Below, in pieces: positions 8,166 through 18,672 of a stretch of 64,000 nucleotides of DNA (position 1 is the first letter of the stretch; each line of letters starts with the position of its first letter). The DNA lies in the NCBI RefSeq assembly GCF_018917965.1, contig NZ_JAHLPP010000004.1, forward strand, positions 62,001-126,000, in the 5' to 3' direction. A program made the position numbers and the translations under genes. The DNA comes from Pseudoflavonifractor sp. MSJ-37 (GTDB lineage Bacteria; Bacillota; Clostridia; Oscillospirales; Oscillospiraceae). The notes beneath the pieces are model-generated. The model searched no databases, was not told the DNA's origin, and saw only the letters and a program-made list of their open reading frames with translations.

Positions 8166-9599
8166 TCAGCGTCTGCGGCGGCCGGAATATCGGGTGCGGC
8201 GGGCTCCGCCGGAGCGCCGGCCATAGCGGCCTCCGCCCGCCAGACGGCGGATCAGCAGGACCACCAGAAGGACCGCGAGGGCGGCCAGGACCAGCTTCAC
8301 CCAAAGCTGGTCGAAGAACTTCTGGATCTGGTCCAGCCGGTAGAGGAGCTCAGAGCGTTCCACACTGTGGGTGGCCAGCAGGTCGGTCTGACCGTAACTC
8401 TGCCCGTTGTAGGTGAGGGTGACGGTGCCCAGCTTCTGGCCCTGCTCCACCGGAGCCTCTACAGTCTCAGGCAGGTCGATCTCCCGCTGGAAGGCGCTCA
8501 CATCGATGTCGGTGGGGAGCGTGGCCTCGATGGACCCGGCGGGCTGGACCGTCACATGATCCATATCAGAGGACAGGGAGACGCCCACCTCGGGGAAGTC
8601 CATGCTGCTCCCCTCCAGGATGGTCTGCCGGGAGAAGTTGTTGAAGCCGAATTCCAGCAAACGCTTGCTCTCGGTGAAATAGTTGGTGTCCTTGTTCTCC
8701 GTATAATTGGCGGCGCCCATGACCACGGCGATGAGGTTCCGGTCGTTCTTGGAGGCGGCAGAGACCAGACAGTGGCCGGCCTCCGGGGTGGAGCCGGTCT
8801 TGATGCCGGTGGCGTACTGATACCAGTAGTCCCGGACCCGCCAGGTGGACACCAGCGCGTTGGTGGAGTGGAGGGTGCGGGCGTCGTTCAGGTTGGTGGC
8901 GGGGATCTGGTAGGACACGGAACTGACCAGCTCCCGGAAAGTGGGATCCTTCATGGCCTCATGAGCCATCCGATAGATGTCGTGGGCGGAGGTGTAGTGC
9001 TCCGGATCGTGGTAGCCGTGGGGGTTTGCGAAGTGGGTGTCCTCCATGCCCAACTCCTTGGCGCGCTGGTCCATGAGGTCCACGAAGGAGGGCACGTCGC
9101 CGGCGATGATCTGGGCCATGGCATTGCAGGCCTCGTTGGCGGAGGGGATCAGAGCGGCAGCCAGCAGGTCGTGGATGGTGAGCTGTTCCCCGGCCTTGAT
9201 CCCGGCGGTGGAACCGCCCTCGCCGATGCCGTAGTCGACCTGGTCGCCTACGGTGATGGTCTCGTCCAGCTTGTGCTCCCCTTTGGCGATGGACTCCAGC
9301 ATCAGCAGAGAGGTCATCACCTTGGTGATGGAGGCGGGGTAGACCTTGGCGTGGGAGTCCTGGTCATAGAGGATCTCGCCAGTGTCGTCATCCACAAGGA
9401 TAGCGGAAGTGGCCTCGATGTGCATGGAGGCCAGGAGCGCGCTCTGCTGCTGCGTCTGGGGCGCGGCCGCAGGCTCCTCCACGGCGGGGGAGGCGGAGGG
9501 AGCGGCGCTCTCCCCGGTGGCGGCAGCGGAGAAGGGAAGGACGGTGGAGGCCAGCAGGGAAGCGGTCAGCAGGAAGGAAGGGATATGTCGTTTTTTCAT
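8166..9599 (-). CDS. D-alanyl-D-alanine carboxypeptidase (DacF/PBP5-type)
   Basis: A 477-residue secreted serine peptidase that trims the terminal D-Ala from peptidoglycan pentapeptides. A signal peptide (MKKRHIPSFLLTASLLASTV, AxA near residue 26) is followed by a Pro/Ala-rich linker. The penicillin-binding triad is present: SITK (catalytic Ser/Lys), SAN in LIPSANEACNAM, and KTGSTPEAG. A C-terminal PBP5-like beta domain precedes a membrane anchor (LVLAALAVLLVVLLIRRLAG) and an Arg/Gly-rich basic tail. GGGGAG seven bases before the ATG at 9599 fixes the start. Whether it acts in vegetative growth or sporulation is not clear. Confidence 0.95.
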   Translation of the reverse strand: MKKRHIPSFLLTASLLASTVLPFSAAATGESAAPSASPAVEEPAAAPQTQQQSALLASMHIEATSAILVDDDTGEILYDQDSHAKVYPASITKVMTSLLMLESIAKGEHKLDETITVGDQVDYGIGEGGSTAGIKAGEQLTIHDLLAAALIPSANEACNAMAQIIAGDVPSFVDLMDQRAKELGMEDTHFANPHGYHDPEHYTSAHDIYRMAHEAMKDPTFRELVSSVSYQIPATNLNDARTLHSTNALVSTWRVRDYWYQYATGIKTGSTPEAGHCLVSAASKNDRNLIAVVMGAANYTENKDTNYFTESKRLLEFGFNNFSRQTILEGSSMDFPEVGVSLSSDMDHVTVQPAGSIEATLPTDIDVSAFQREIDLPETVEAPVEQGQKLGTVTLTYNGQSYGQTDLLATHSVERSELLYRLDQIQKFFDQLWVKLVLAALAVLLVVLLIRRLAGGGRYGRRSGGARRTRYSGRRRR

Positions 9600-9675
9600 T
9601 AGGAAACTCCCCATATTTGTGATATACTGTCTCTGTATCGCGGTCCGGCCCAGCCGGACGACCGATGTAAATGCC

Positions 9676-9704
9676 ATTATAGCAAAGAAACGCGCCCCAT
9701 GCAA
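9676..9704 (-). promoter_or_regulatory. Promoter of the carboxypeptidase gene
   Basis: Read on the minus strand, TTGCAT (9699-9704) and TATAAT (9676-9681) are 17 bases apart. The expected transcript starts near 9669, about 70 bases before the ATG at 9599. It sits in the divergent gap with the ComEA-like gene. Confidence 0.8.
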
Positions 9705-9731
9705 CCGCAATGGAAAGGAGCAGATCGGAAC

Positions 9732-10157
9732 ATGAAGATCTCCCGCTTCGAGCTGGCGGCCCTGGTCCTGACGGCCGCCTTCCTGGCCTTCTCTGTGGGC
9801 TGGCTGGCACGGGGCCGGCAGGACGACGGCCCGGTCCGCATCCAGGTGGAGCGGGCGGCGGAACAGGAGCTCCTGCTCCCGGAGCCTTCTTCGTCCCCGC
9901 CGGCAGAGACGCCGTGCCCTGCGGAGAGCGGCGCGCCCGCCGGAACGGACCGCACCGACATCAACACCGCAGACGCGGAGGAGCTCCAGAGGCTGCCTGG
10001 GATCGGGGCGGCCAGAGCCGAGGCCATCGTGGAGGACCGGGAGAAGAACGGGCCTTTCCGCATCCCGGAGGATCTGACGCGGGTGCCCGGCATCGGGGAG
10101 GGCATCCTGGAGCAGTGCATCAGCCATATCACAGTAGGAGAAGAGGACACACCATGA
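9732..10157 (+). CDS. ComEA-like helix-hairpin-helix protein
   Basis: A 141-residue protein with one N-terminal membrane segment (ELAALVLTAAFLAFSVGWLA), a Pro/Glu-rich extracytoplasmic spacer of about 45 residues, and a C-terminal double helix-hairpin-helix domain (TDINTADAEELQRLPGIGAA and RVPGIGEGILEQC). This is the layout of ComEA, the DNA receptor of natural competence. No other competence gene lies nearby, so a general envelope DNA-binding role is all that can be claimed. AGGAG is 11 bases before the ATG, a long spacing. The stop overlaps the response-regulator start by ATGA (10154-10157). Confidence 0.85.
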   Translation: MKISRFELAALVLTAAFLAFSVGWLARGRQDDGPVRIQVERAAEQELLLPEPSSSPPAETPCPAESGAPAGTDRTDINTADAEELQRLPGIGAARAEAIVEDREKNGPFRIPEDLTRVPGIGEGILEQCISHITVGEEDTP

Positions 10158-10837
10158 AGATATTAGTGGTAGACGACGAGAAGGTGCTGGTCAAGGGCAT
10201 CAAGTTCAACCTCCAGAGCGAGGGTTATCAGGTGGAGACTGCCTATGACGGCGAGGCCGCCGTGGAGCTGGCCCGGAGCGGAGCCTTCGATCTGATCATC
10301 CTGGACCTGATGATGCCCAAGATCGACGGGCTCCAGGCCTGTATGCGGATCCGGGAGTTCTCCAATGTGCCCATCATCATGCTCACGGCCCGCAGTGAGG
10401 ATGCGGACAAGATCGTGGGCTTCGAGTGCGGGGCGGACGACTATATCACCAAGCCCTTCAATATCCTGGAGCTGAAGGCCCGGGTCCGGGCCCTCCTGCG
10501 CCGGGCCGGCATGGCGGCCCGGAAAGAGGAGAACGGCCGGCTCACCGTGGGGCACATCACCCTGGATCCCAACGAGCGCTCCGTGTGGAAGGGCGAGGAG
10601 CCGGTGGACCTGACCGCCAAGGAGTTCGACCTGATGGAGCTGCTCATGCGCAACCCGGGCCGGGTGTACAGCCGGGAGAACCTGCTCAACGTGGTCTGGG
10701 GCTATGAGTACGCCGGGGACTACCGGACGGTGGACGTCCATGTCCGCCGCCTGCGGGAGAAGCTGGAGCTGGACCCGGCCCATCCGGTGTACATCCTCAC
10801 CAAGTGGGGCGTGGGCTACTATCTGAAGAACGCCTGA
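10154..10837 (+). CDS. OmpR/PhoB family response regulator
   Basis: A 227-residue two-component regulator. The receiver domain (1-115) has the acidic pair D7/D8, phospho-acceptor D51 in LDLMMPKIDG, and the switch Thr and Lys in LTARS and DYITKPF. The C-terminal winged helix (about 130-227) shows LTAKEFDLMELLMRNPGRVYS and DVHVRRLREKLE, typical of OmpR-type DNA binding. It overlaps the preceding ComEA-like gene by four bases and is followed after 40 bases by its likely partner kinase. The group resembles PhoP/VicR-type regulators; the target genes are unknown. Confidence 0.95.
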   Translation: MKILVVDDEKVLVKGIKFNLQSEGYQVETAYDGEAAVELARSGAFDLIILDLMMPKIDGLQACMRIREFSNVPIIMLTARSEDADKIVGFECGADDYITKPFNILELKARVRALLRRAGMAARKEENGRLTVGHITLDPNERSVWKGEEPVDLTAKEFDLMELLMRNPGRVYSRENLLNVVWGYEYAGDYRTVDVHVRRLREKLELDPAHPVYILTKWGVGYYLKNA

Positions 10838-10877
10838 CCGGGATCCGGGCGGGCAGGACAGGAAAGGGGGGAGCCGG

Positions 10878-12320
10878 GTGTCCGGAGCCTCTGAGACGGA
10901 GAAGTGGGTGCCCTTCTGGCGCTCCCTCCAGAGCCGGTTCATCCTGAGCTTCGGGGCGCTGATCGCGGCCCTGCTGCTCTTTTTGAACATCTATCCGATC
11001 GTCACCTCCGAGGATCTGGTGTTCCAGTCCAAGCAGGACGCCCTCTGGCGGCAGGCGGACATCATCACCTCCACGCTGGCCGGGGGCGAGGGCCTCACCG
11101 CCGAGGGGGTGGAGGCCAATCTGACCAAACTGGGCGTCACCAGTCTGGACCGGGTCCTGGTCACTGACCCCAGCGGGAAGGTCCTCTACGACACCAGTGA
11201 GGTGGACAACGCCAGGGACCGTTATGCCCTCCTGTGGGAGGTGGTCAGCGCCCTGAAGGGAAACGACGTGTTCCGCTCCGAGTATCGGGACGGGGCCTTC
11301 CGCTCTAGGGCCGCCGCGCCGATCCTCTACCGGGGGATGACGCAGGGGGCGGTATACCTCTATGAATACGACCGCCAGCAGGCGGAGATGCTCCGGGACC
11401 TCCAGAGCAACCTGCGCAACATCTCCATCGTGGTGTGCGTGGCGGCCTTGGCGTTCAGCGTGCTGATCTCCAAGGCCGTCACCCGGCGGATCGCCGTCCT
11501 GCTCCGGGGCATCCGCTCCGTGCGGGAGGGCGAGTACAGCCACCGGGTCACCATGGCCGGCGGGGACGAGCTGGCCCTGCTGGCGGGGGAGTTCAATGAG
11601 CTCACCGACCGGCTCCAGACCACGGAGGAGGTCCGGCGGCGCTTCGTCTCCGACGCCTCCCATGAGCTCAAGACCCCGCTGGCGTCGATCCGGCTCCTGA
11701 CCGACTCCATCCTCCAGAACGGGGACATGGACCCGGACACGGCCCGGGAGTTCGTCTCCGACATCGGGGACGAGGCCGAGCGCCTGACCCGGATCACCGA
11801 AAAGCTCCTGACCCTCACCCGCATGGACACCGCCCCGCCTCGGAACGTGGCCCCGGTGGATGTGGCCCGGGTCATCCGCAAGGTGGAGCATATGCTGGCA
11901 CCGCTGGCGGCGGCGGTGGACGTGACGGTGGAGCTGGAGCTGGGGACGGACTGTGTGGTCCGCTCCACGGAGGACGACCTGTATCAGATCGCGTTCAACC
12001 TGATGGAGAACGCGGTGAAGTATGACCTGCCCGGCGGCCGGGTGCGGGTGGAGCTCTCCACCGAGGGGGACCAGGTGGTCCTGCGGGTGGAGGACACCGG
12101 CGTCGGCATCCCGGAGGAGGATCTGCCCAAGATCTTCGACCGGTTCTACCGGGTGGACAAGGCCCGCTCCCGAGAGGCCGGCGGCACCGGACTGGGTCTG
12201 TCGATCGTGCGGGACGCGGTGTGCCAGAACGGCGGCACCGTGGAGGCCCGCCGCCGGGAGCCGGAGGGGACCTGCTTCGAGGTCCGCTTCCCCCGGTGCG
12301 GGAAGGAGGAGACGCCATGA
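10878..12320 (+). CDS. Sensor histidine kinase
   Basis: A 480-residue membrane kinase. It has a first membrane segment (about 20-45), an extracellular sensor of about 130 residues, a second segment near 175-195 (ISIVVCVAALAFSVLI), a HAMP linker, a HisKA domain with phospho-acceptor H262 in SDASHELKTPLAS, and a HATPase with N, G1 and G2 boxes (FNLMENAVKYD, VEDTGVGIPEED, GGTGLGLSIV). The start is a GTG at 10878 behind GGGGGGAG. It forms the two-component pair with the gene before it and overlaps the GerMN lipoprotein gene after it by ATGA, so a cell-envelope signal is likely but unproven. Confidence 0.95.
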   Translation: MSGASETEKWVPFWRSLQSRFILSFGALIAALLLFLNIYPIVTSEDLVFQSKQDALWRQADIITSTLAGGEGLTAEGVEANLTKLGVTSLDRVLVTDPSGKVLYDTSEVDNARDRYALLWEVVSALKGNDVFRSEYRDGAFRSRAAAPILYRGMTQGAVYLYEYDRQQAEMLRDLQSNLRNISIVVCVAALAFSVLISKAVTRRIAVLLRGIRSVREGEYSHRVTMAGGDELALLAGEFNELTDRLQTTEEVRRRFVSDASHELKTPLASIRLLTDSILQNGDMDPDTAREFVSDIGDEAERLTRITEKLLTLTRMDTAPPRNVAPVDVARVIRKVEHMLAPLAAAVDVTVELELGTDCVVRSTEDDLYQIAFNLMENAVKYDLPGGRVRVELSTEGDQVVLRVEDTGVGIPEEDLPKIFDRFYRVDKARSREAGGTGLGLSIVRDAVCQNGGTVEARRREPEGTCFEVRFPRCGKEETP

Positions 12321-13237
12321 GGAGACGACGCGCAGGGCCCCTCCTGCTGGCGCTGCTGTCCCTGGCCGGGACCGCCGGGTGCGTGATGAAGAACACCATG
12401 GACCAGCAGAGGCGGGCAGAGAGCTATGAGGTCTATTTCGCGGCGCGGGACGATGAGACCGGCACCGCCGTGGCCGGGGAGCTGTGGGTCCCGGAGGCGG
12501 GCAGCGAACCGGTCCAGGGCCTGCTGGACCAGCTCCTGGCGGGGCCCGCGGAGCCGGGACTGGTGTCCCCCTTCCCGGAGGACCTGTCCCTGCGAAGCTG
12601 GAAGCTGGAGGAGGGGTGCCTCTCTCTGGACTTCTCCGAGGCCTATGAGGCCCTGTCCGGCATCGACCTGACGATCGCCAACTCCTGTCTGGCCCTGACG
12701 CTGTGCCAGGCGGAGGGGGTGGATGCGGTGTCCATCACCGTGGCGGGAGAGGCGCTCCCCCAGGCCGCCGAGCAGCTCCGGGCGGAGGACGTGGTGCTCA
12801 CCGGCTCCGAGGGGGAGCCGGTGGCCGTCACCGCCACGCTCTGGTTCCCGCGGGCTGCCGGGAAGGGGCTTGGAGTGGAGTACCGCCGCCTGCTCCTGTC
12901 GGAGGAGGACACCCTGAGCCGGGCCGTCATGGAGGCCCTGCTGTCCGGTCCCCAGTACGATAGCCTCCAGGCAGTCCTGCCGGCGGACACCCAGCTCCTG
13001 GACGTGGTGGTGGAGGACCGCGTGTGCTATGTGAGCCTGCCCACCGACGCCCTGACCGCGCTGGAGGGGGACCGGAGCCGGCTCCGTCTGGTGGTCTACG
13101 CCATCGTGAACACCCTGGCCGGGAGCATCGACACCGTGGACGCGGTCCAGCTCCGGGCGGACGGCCAGCCCATCGACCTGCCCGACGGACTGGGCCAGCC
13201 TCTGGCCCCGGACCTGACGCTGGAGCAGGAGGACTAG
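12317..13237 (+). CDS. Lipoprotein with two GerMN domains
   Basis: A 306-residue exported lipoprotein. The signal (LLLALLSLAGTAGC) ends in a lipobox whose -3 residue is Thr rather than Leu. Two similar domains follow (about 40-150 and 175-290), each with a GELW/ATLWFP start, a LLDQLLAGPAEPG or VMEALLSGPQYDS helix and a LSLDFSEAYEAL or CYVSLPTDAL strand. This is the GerMN fold of germination/sporulation protein GerM. It is translationally coupled to the sensor kinase, suggesting a role in envelope sensing or output; whether the organism forms spores cannot be seen here. Confidence 0.85.
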   Translation: MRRRRAGPLLLALLSLAGTAGCVMKNTMDQQRRAESYEVYFAARDDETGTAVAGELWVPEAGSEPVQGLLDQLLAGPAEPGLVSPFPEDLSLRSWKLEEGCLSLDFSEAYEALSGIDLTIANSCLALTLCQAEGVDAVSITVAGEALPQAAEQLRAEDVVLTGSEGEPVAVTATLWFPRAAGKGLGVEYRRLLLSEEDTLSRAVMEALLSGPQYDSLQAVLPADTQLLDVVVEDRVCYVSLPTDALTALEGDRSRLRLVVYAIVNTLAGSIDTVDAVQLRADGQPIDLPDGLGQPLAPDLTLEQED

Positions 13238-13322
13238 ACCCGCTTTGTACGGCTGGGCCCCTTCCCGGGACCGGGCCTGCAAATAGATCAGAATGAAAGA
13301 TAAGATAAGGGAGAGAACTGAT

Positions 13323-14606
13323 ATGAACGACCAGAGCTTCGATACTCAGTGCATCCACGGGGGCTACCGCCCCGGCAATGGCGAGCCCCGGAACATCCCC
13401 ATCATCCAGTCCACCACCTTCCGCTATGAGAGCAGCGAGGCCATGGGCCGCCTCTTCGACCTGGAGGAGAGCGGGTACTTCTATACCCGGCTCCAGAATC
13501 CCACCAACGACAGTGTGGCCGCCAAGATCTGCGGTCTGGAGGGCGGGACCGCCGCCATGCTGACCTCCTCCGGTCAGGCGGCCTCCTTCTACTCCATCTT
13601 CAACATCTGCTCCTGCGGGGACCATGTGGTCTCCTCCTCTACGATCTACGGCGGCACCTATAACCTCTTCGCCGTGACCATGAAGCGGATGGGCATCGAG
13701 TTCACCTTCGTGGACCCGGACTGCACACCGGAGGAGCTGGACGCCGCCTTCCGGCCCAACACCAAGGCGGTGTTCGGCGAGACCATCGCCAACCCGGCGC
13801 TGGCGGTGCTGGATTTCGACAAGTTCTCCAAGGCGGCCCACGCCCACGGCGTGCCCCTGATCGTGGACAACACCTTCGCCACTCCTGTGAACTGCCGCCC
13901 CTTCGAGCACGGCGCGGACATCGTGATCCACTCCACCACCAAGTATATGGACGGCCACGCCAACGCTGTGGGCGGCGCGATCGTGGACTCCGGCAAGTTC
14001 GACTGGACCCAGTATCCTGACAAGTTCCCCGGCCTCTGCACCCCGGACGAGAGCTACCATGGCGTGACCTACACGGAGCGCTTCGGCCTGGGCGGTGCCT
14101 ATATCACCAAGGCCACGGCCCAGCTCATGCGGGACTTCGGCTCCATCCCCGCCCCCATGAATTCCTACCTGCTGAACGTGGGGCTGGAGACTCTGCATCT
14201 GCGGATGCCTCGTCACTGTGCCAACGCTCTGGCGGCGGCCAAGTTCCTCCAGAGCCATGAGAAGGTGGCCTGGGTCAGCTATCCTGGCCTCCCCGGCGAC
14301 AAGTACTACGAGCGGGCCAGGAAGTATATGCCCAACGGCACCTGCGGTGTGGTCTCCTTCGGTGTGAAGGGCGGCCGCAAGGCGGCGGAGGCCTTCATGG
14401 GCGGTCTGGAACTGGCCTCCATCGCCACCCATGTGGCGGATGCCAAGACCTGCGTGCTCCATCCCGCCTCCTCCACCCACCGCCAGATGAACGACGAGGA
14501 GCTCCGGGCCGCCGGCGTAGCCCCCGACCTGGTCCGCCTCTCCGTGGGCATCGAGGACATCGGCGACATCCTGGCCGACCTGGAGAAGGCCCTCCAGCGG
14601 GTGTGA
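13323..14606 (+). CDS. metY: O-acetylhomoserine sulfhydrylase / Cys-Met PLP enzyme
   Basis: A 427-residue PLP enzyme of the Cys/Met metabolism family. It starts MNDQSFDTQCIHGGYRPGNG behind GGGAG. The PLP region is visible: YTRLQNPTNDSVAAKICGLE, SSGQAASFYSIF, VDNTFATPVNCRPFEHGADI, and the Schiff-base block VIHSTTKYMDGHANAVGG (Lys after STT). The C-terminal STHRQMNDEEL and VRLSVGIEDIGDI are typical of MetY-length enzymes that form homocysteine from O-acetylhomoserine and sulfide. Methionine gamma-lyase is a close relative and cannot be fully excluded. It stands alone between GerMN and a shared terminator. Confidence 0.88.
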   Translation: MNDQSFDTQCIHGGYRPGNGEPRNIPIIQSTTFRYESSEAMGRLFDLEESGYFYTRLQNPTNDSVAAKICGLEGGTAAMLTSSGQAASFYSIFNICSCGDHVVSSSTIYGGTYNLFAVTMKRMGIEFTFVDPDCTPEELDAAFRPNTKAVFGETIANPALAVLDFDKFSKAAHAHGVPLIVDNTFATPVNCRPFEHGADIVIHSTTKYMDGHANAVGGAIVDSGKFDWTQYPDKFPGLCTPDESYHGVTYTERFGLGGAYITKATAQLMRDFGSIPAPMNSYLLNVGLETLHLRMPRHCANALAAAKFLQSHEKVAWVSYPGLPGDKYYERARKYMPNGTCGVVSFGVKGGRKAAEAFMGGLELASIATHVADAKTCVLHPASSTHRQMNDEELRAAGVAPDLVRLSVGIEDIGDILADLEKALQRV

Positions 14607-14634
14607 TGACGAGAGGAAGATCATGAACACGTGA

Positions 14635-14673
14635 AAAAGGAGCGGCTCCCGATCGGCGGGAGCCGCTCCTTTT
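14635..14673. terminator. Bidirectional terminator (metY / pyrG)
   Basis: A perfect 16-bp stem (14635-14650 with 14658-14673) includes AAAA on one side and TTTT on the other, so it works for both convergent genes. Confidence 0.95.
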
Positions 14674-14689
14674 GCGGAATGGATCGTTT

Positions 14690-16429
<1,740 letters not shown>

Positions 16430-17152
16430 TCAGACGATATTCGTCACATAGAGCTGGCGGTAAGGATTGGCGCTGTCGGGGGTGAGGACATGGAAGGGAG
16501 CGTCCTCTACCTTCGCCTGATCCAAGCCGAATCGGTCGCAGAACTGGGCCAGGATGGGGGAGAGCTCCGCCCGGTCGGCCGCGTCGGCCTCCCGGACCAG
16601 GAGCCGGTCGGGCAGGGCGGGGAGACGATCTCCCCGGAGGAAGATCTTGCCGCCGTACATGCCCATGCCGCAGAAGTTGCCCACGGGGGTGCCGGTGCCA
16701 TCCAGATCCAGGACCACGATGGTGCCACCGGCCTGGTATTCGCCCAGGAAGGAGCCGGCTGTGCCGCCCACCACCAGCAGGGGCGCCTTGTCCAGATAGG
16801 ACTTCATATGGATGCCCGCCCGGTAGCCCACATTGCCTTCGATGAAGATCGAACCGCCCCGCATGGCATAGCCGCAGGCATCGCCGCAGCTGCCGTGGAT
16901 GACGATGGTGCCCTCGTTCATCGTGTCGCCAACGGCCTCCTGACAGTTGCCGTAGACCTCCACCGTGGAGCCGTTGAGGTATTGCCCCAGGCCGTTGCCG
17001 GGGGTGCCACGGAGGATGAAATGCCGTCCGGAGGAGCCGCAGGCCAGATACCGCTGGCCGAAGAGGGCGTCCACCTCGATATCCCTATCCGCGCTGGCCC
17101 GGATGTATTCGTTGAGCTGTGGGCTGAGCAGGTTTTTCGCTTGGATGACCAT
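16430..17152 (-). CDS. Split glutamate synthase, GXGXG subunit
   Basis: A 240-residue protein equivalent to the C-terminal GXGXG beta-helix domain of the glutamate synthase large subunit. Repeating glycine strands are visible (NGLGQYLNGSTVEVYGNCQE, GTIVIHGSCGDACGYAMRGG, GNFCGMGMYGGKIFLRG). In the fused enzyme this domain is structural and scaffolds the FMN and amidotransferase domains. GAGAGG precedes the ATG at 17150-17152. It follows the FMN subunit by 14 bases as third gene of the set amidotransferase, FMN/ferredoxin, GXGXG. Split arrangements of this kind are known from archaea, Thermotoga and rhizobial glxBCD. Confidence 0.88.
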   Translation of the reverse strand: MVIQAKNLLSPQLNEYIRASADRDIEVDALFGQRYLACGSSGRHFILRGTPGNGLGQYLNGSTVEVYGNCQEAVGDTMNEGTIVIHGSCGDACGYAMRGGSIFIEGNVGYRAGIHMKSYLDKAPLLVVGGTAGSFLGEYQAGGTIVVLDLDGTGTPVGNFCGMGMYGGKIFLRGDRLPALPDRLLVREADAADRAELSPILAQFCDRFGLDQAKVEDAPFHVLTPDSANPYRQLYVTNIV

Positions 17153-17166
17153 GTGCTTCCTCTCCT

Positions 17167-18672
17167 TTACTCGCCGGCGTGGCGCACGCCCAGGATGTCC
17201 AGCTCCTTCTGGGTGAGTCCGACGCCCCGGAGCATGAGACGGTTGCCCCGCAGGGCCTCGATGGAGTTGATGCCCATGCCGCCCATCATCTCCTTGAGTT
17301 CGTGGTCCCAGGCGGTGAGCAGATGGACCAGACGGCGGCGGGCCTCCTGAGGATCCAGACGGGCCACCAGATCCTCCCGCTGGGTGGCGATGCCCCAGCT
17401 GCACAGGCCGCTCTGGCAGGTGCGGCACAGGTGGCAGCCCATGGCCAGCAGGGCGGCGGTGCCGATGTACACCGCGTCCGCGCCCAGAGCGATGGCCTTC
17501 ACCAGATCGGCGGAGGAACGGATGGAGCCGCCGGCGATGATGGACACCTGGTCCCGGATGCCCTCGTCCCGGAGCCGCTGGTCCACGGCGGCCAGAGCCA
17601 GCTCGATGGGGATGCCCACGTTGTCCCGGATCCGGGTGGGGGCGGCGCCAGTGCCGCCCCGCATGCCGTCGATGGCGATGATGTCCGCGCCGGAGCGGGC
17701 GATGCCGGAAGCGATGGCCGCGATGTTGTGGACGGCGGCCACCTTCACGATCACCGGCTTCTGATAGTTGGTGGCCACCTTCAGAGAGTCCACCAGCTGG
17801 CGCAGATCCTCGATGGAGTAGATGTCGTGATGGGGGGCGGGGGAGATCGCGTCGGCCCCCTCCGGGATCATGCGGGTGCGGGAGATGTCTCCGTTGACCT
17901 TCTTGCCGGGGAGATGGCCGCCGATGCCGGGCTTGGCGCCCTGGCCCATCTTGATCTCGATGGCGGCACCGGCGTTCAGGTAGTCCGTATGGACGCCGAA
18001 GCGGCCGGAGGCCACCTGCACGATGGTGTTGGGGCCATAGGCATAGAAGTCCTCATGGAGACCGCCCTCGCCAGTGTTGTAGCAGGTGCCGAGATCCCGG
18101 GCGGCCTGGGCCAGCGCCGCGTGGGCATTGTAGGAGATGGAGCCGTAGCTCATGGCCGAGAAGAGGATGGGGAGCTTCAGCTCCAGCTGGGGCGGCAGGT
18201 CGCAGATCAGCTTCCCCTCCGCGTCCCGGCGGACGTCCGTGGGCTTCTTGCCCAGGAACACCCGGGTCTCCATGGGTTCCCGCAGAGGATCGATGGGCGG
18301 GTTGGTCACCTGAGAGGCGTTGATCAGCAGCTTGTCCCAATAGATGGGGTAGTCCTTGGAAGAGCCCATAGAGGACAGGAGCACGCCGCCGGAGGCCGCC
18401 TGCCGGTAGATCTCGGTGATGGTCCGGGCGGGCCAGTTGCCGTTGTTCCGGAACGCATTGTCCGTGGGGACGATCTTCAGGGCATGCGTGGGGCAGAAGC
18501 ACACACAGCGCTGACAGTCCACGCATTTGGACTCGTCCGCCCGGAGGGCTCCGGTCTTTTTGTCCCGGAAGTGGACGCCGGTGGCGCACTGGCCGATGCA
18601 GATGCCGCAGTCCACACAGCGCTGGGCGTTCCGCACCACCTCATAGGGGGGATAAATGTAGTCCAGGCTCAC
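17167..18672 (-). CDS. Split glutamate synthase, FMN and ferredoxin subunit
   Basis: A 501-residue protein with an N-terminal two-cluster ferredoxin module (CVDCGICIGQC at about 19-29, CVDCQRCVCFC at about 50-60) fused to a glutamate synthase FMN barrel. The barrel shows PILFSAMSYGSISYNAH, GEGGLHEDFYAYG, KMGQGAKPGIGGHLPG, IAIDGMRGGTGAAPTRI and the cluster region GCHLCRTCQSGLCSWGIATQ. It should combine ammonia with 2-oxoglutarate to make glutamate, taking electrons through its clusters. The electron donor is not encoded nearby. It overlaps the amidotransferase gene by four bases. Confidence 0.92.
   Translation of the reverse strand: MSLDYIYPPYEVVRNAQRCVDCGICIGQCATGVHFRDKKTGALRADESKCVDCQRCVCFCPTHALKIVPTDNAFRNNGNWPARTITEIYRQAASGGVLLSSMGSSKDYPIYWDKLLINASQVTNPPIDPLREPMETRVFLGKKPTDVRRDAEGKLICDLPPQLELKLPILFSAMSYGSISYNAHAALAQAARDLGTCYNTGEGGLHEDFYAYGPNTIVQVASGRFGVHTDYLNAGAAIEIKMGQGAKPGIGGHLPGKKVNGDISRTRMIPEGADAISPAPHHDIYSIEDLRQLVDSLKVATNYQKPVIVKVAAVHNIAAIASGIARSGADIIAIDGMRGGTGAAPTRIRDNVGIPIELALAAVDQRLRDEGIRDQVSIIAGGSIRSSADLVKAIALGADAVYIGTAALLAMGCHLCRTCQSGLCSWGIATQREDLVARLDPQEARRRLVHLLTAWDHELKEMMGGMGINSIEALRGNRLMLRGVGLTQKELDILGVRHAGE

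Noticed and set aside
9710-10837. One long frame fusing the ComEA-like and response-regulator regions.
   Set aside because: Its first part is out of frame with the membrane/HhH protein. The response regulator has its own ATG at 10154 with a coupled overlap.
13238-13322. A SAM riboswitch or S-box before metY.
   Set aside because: The gap is only 85 bases and contains no recognisable S-box core or terminator.
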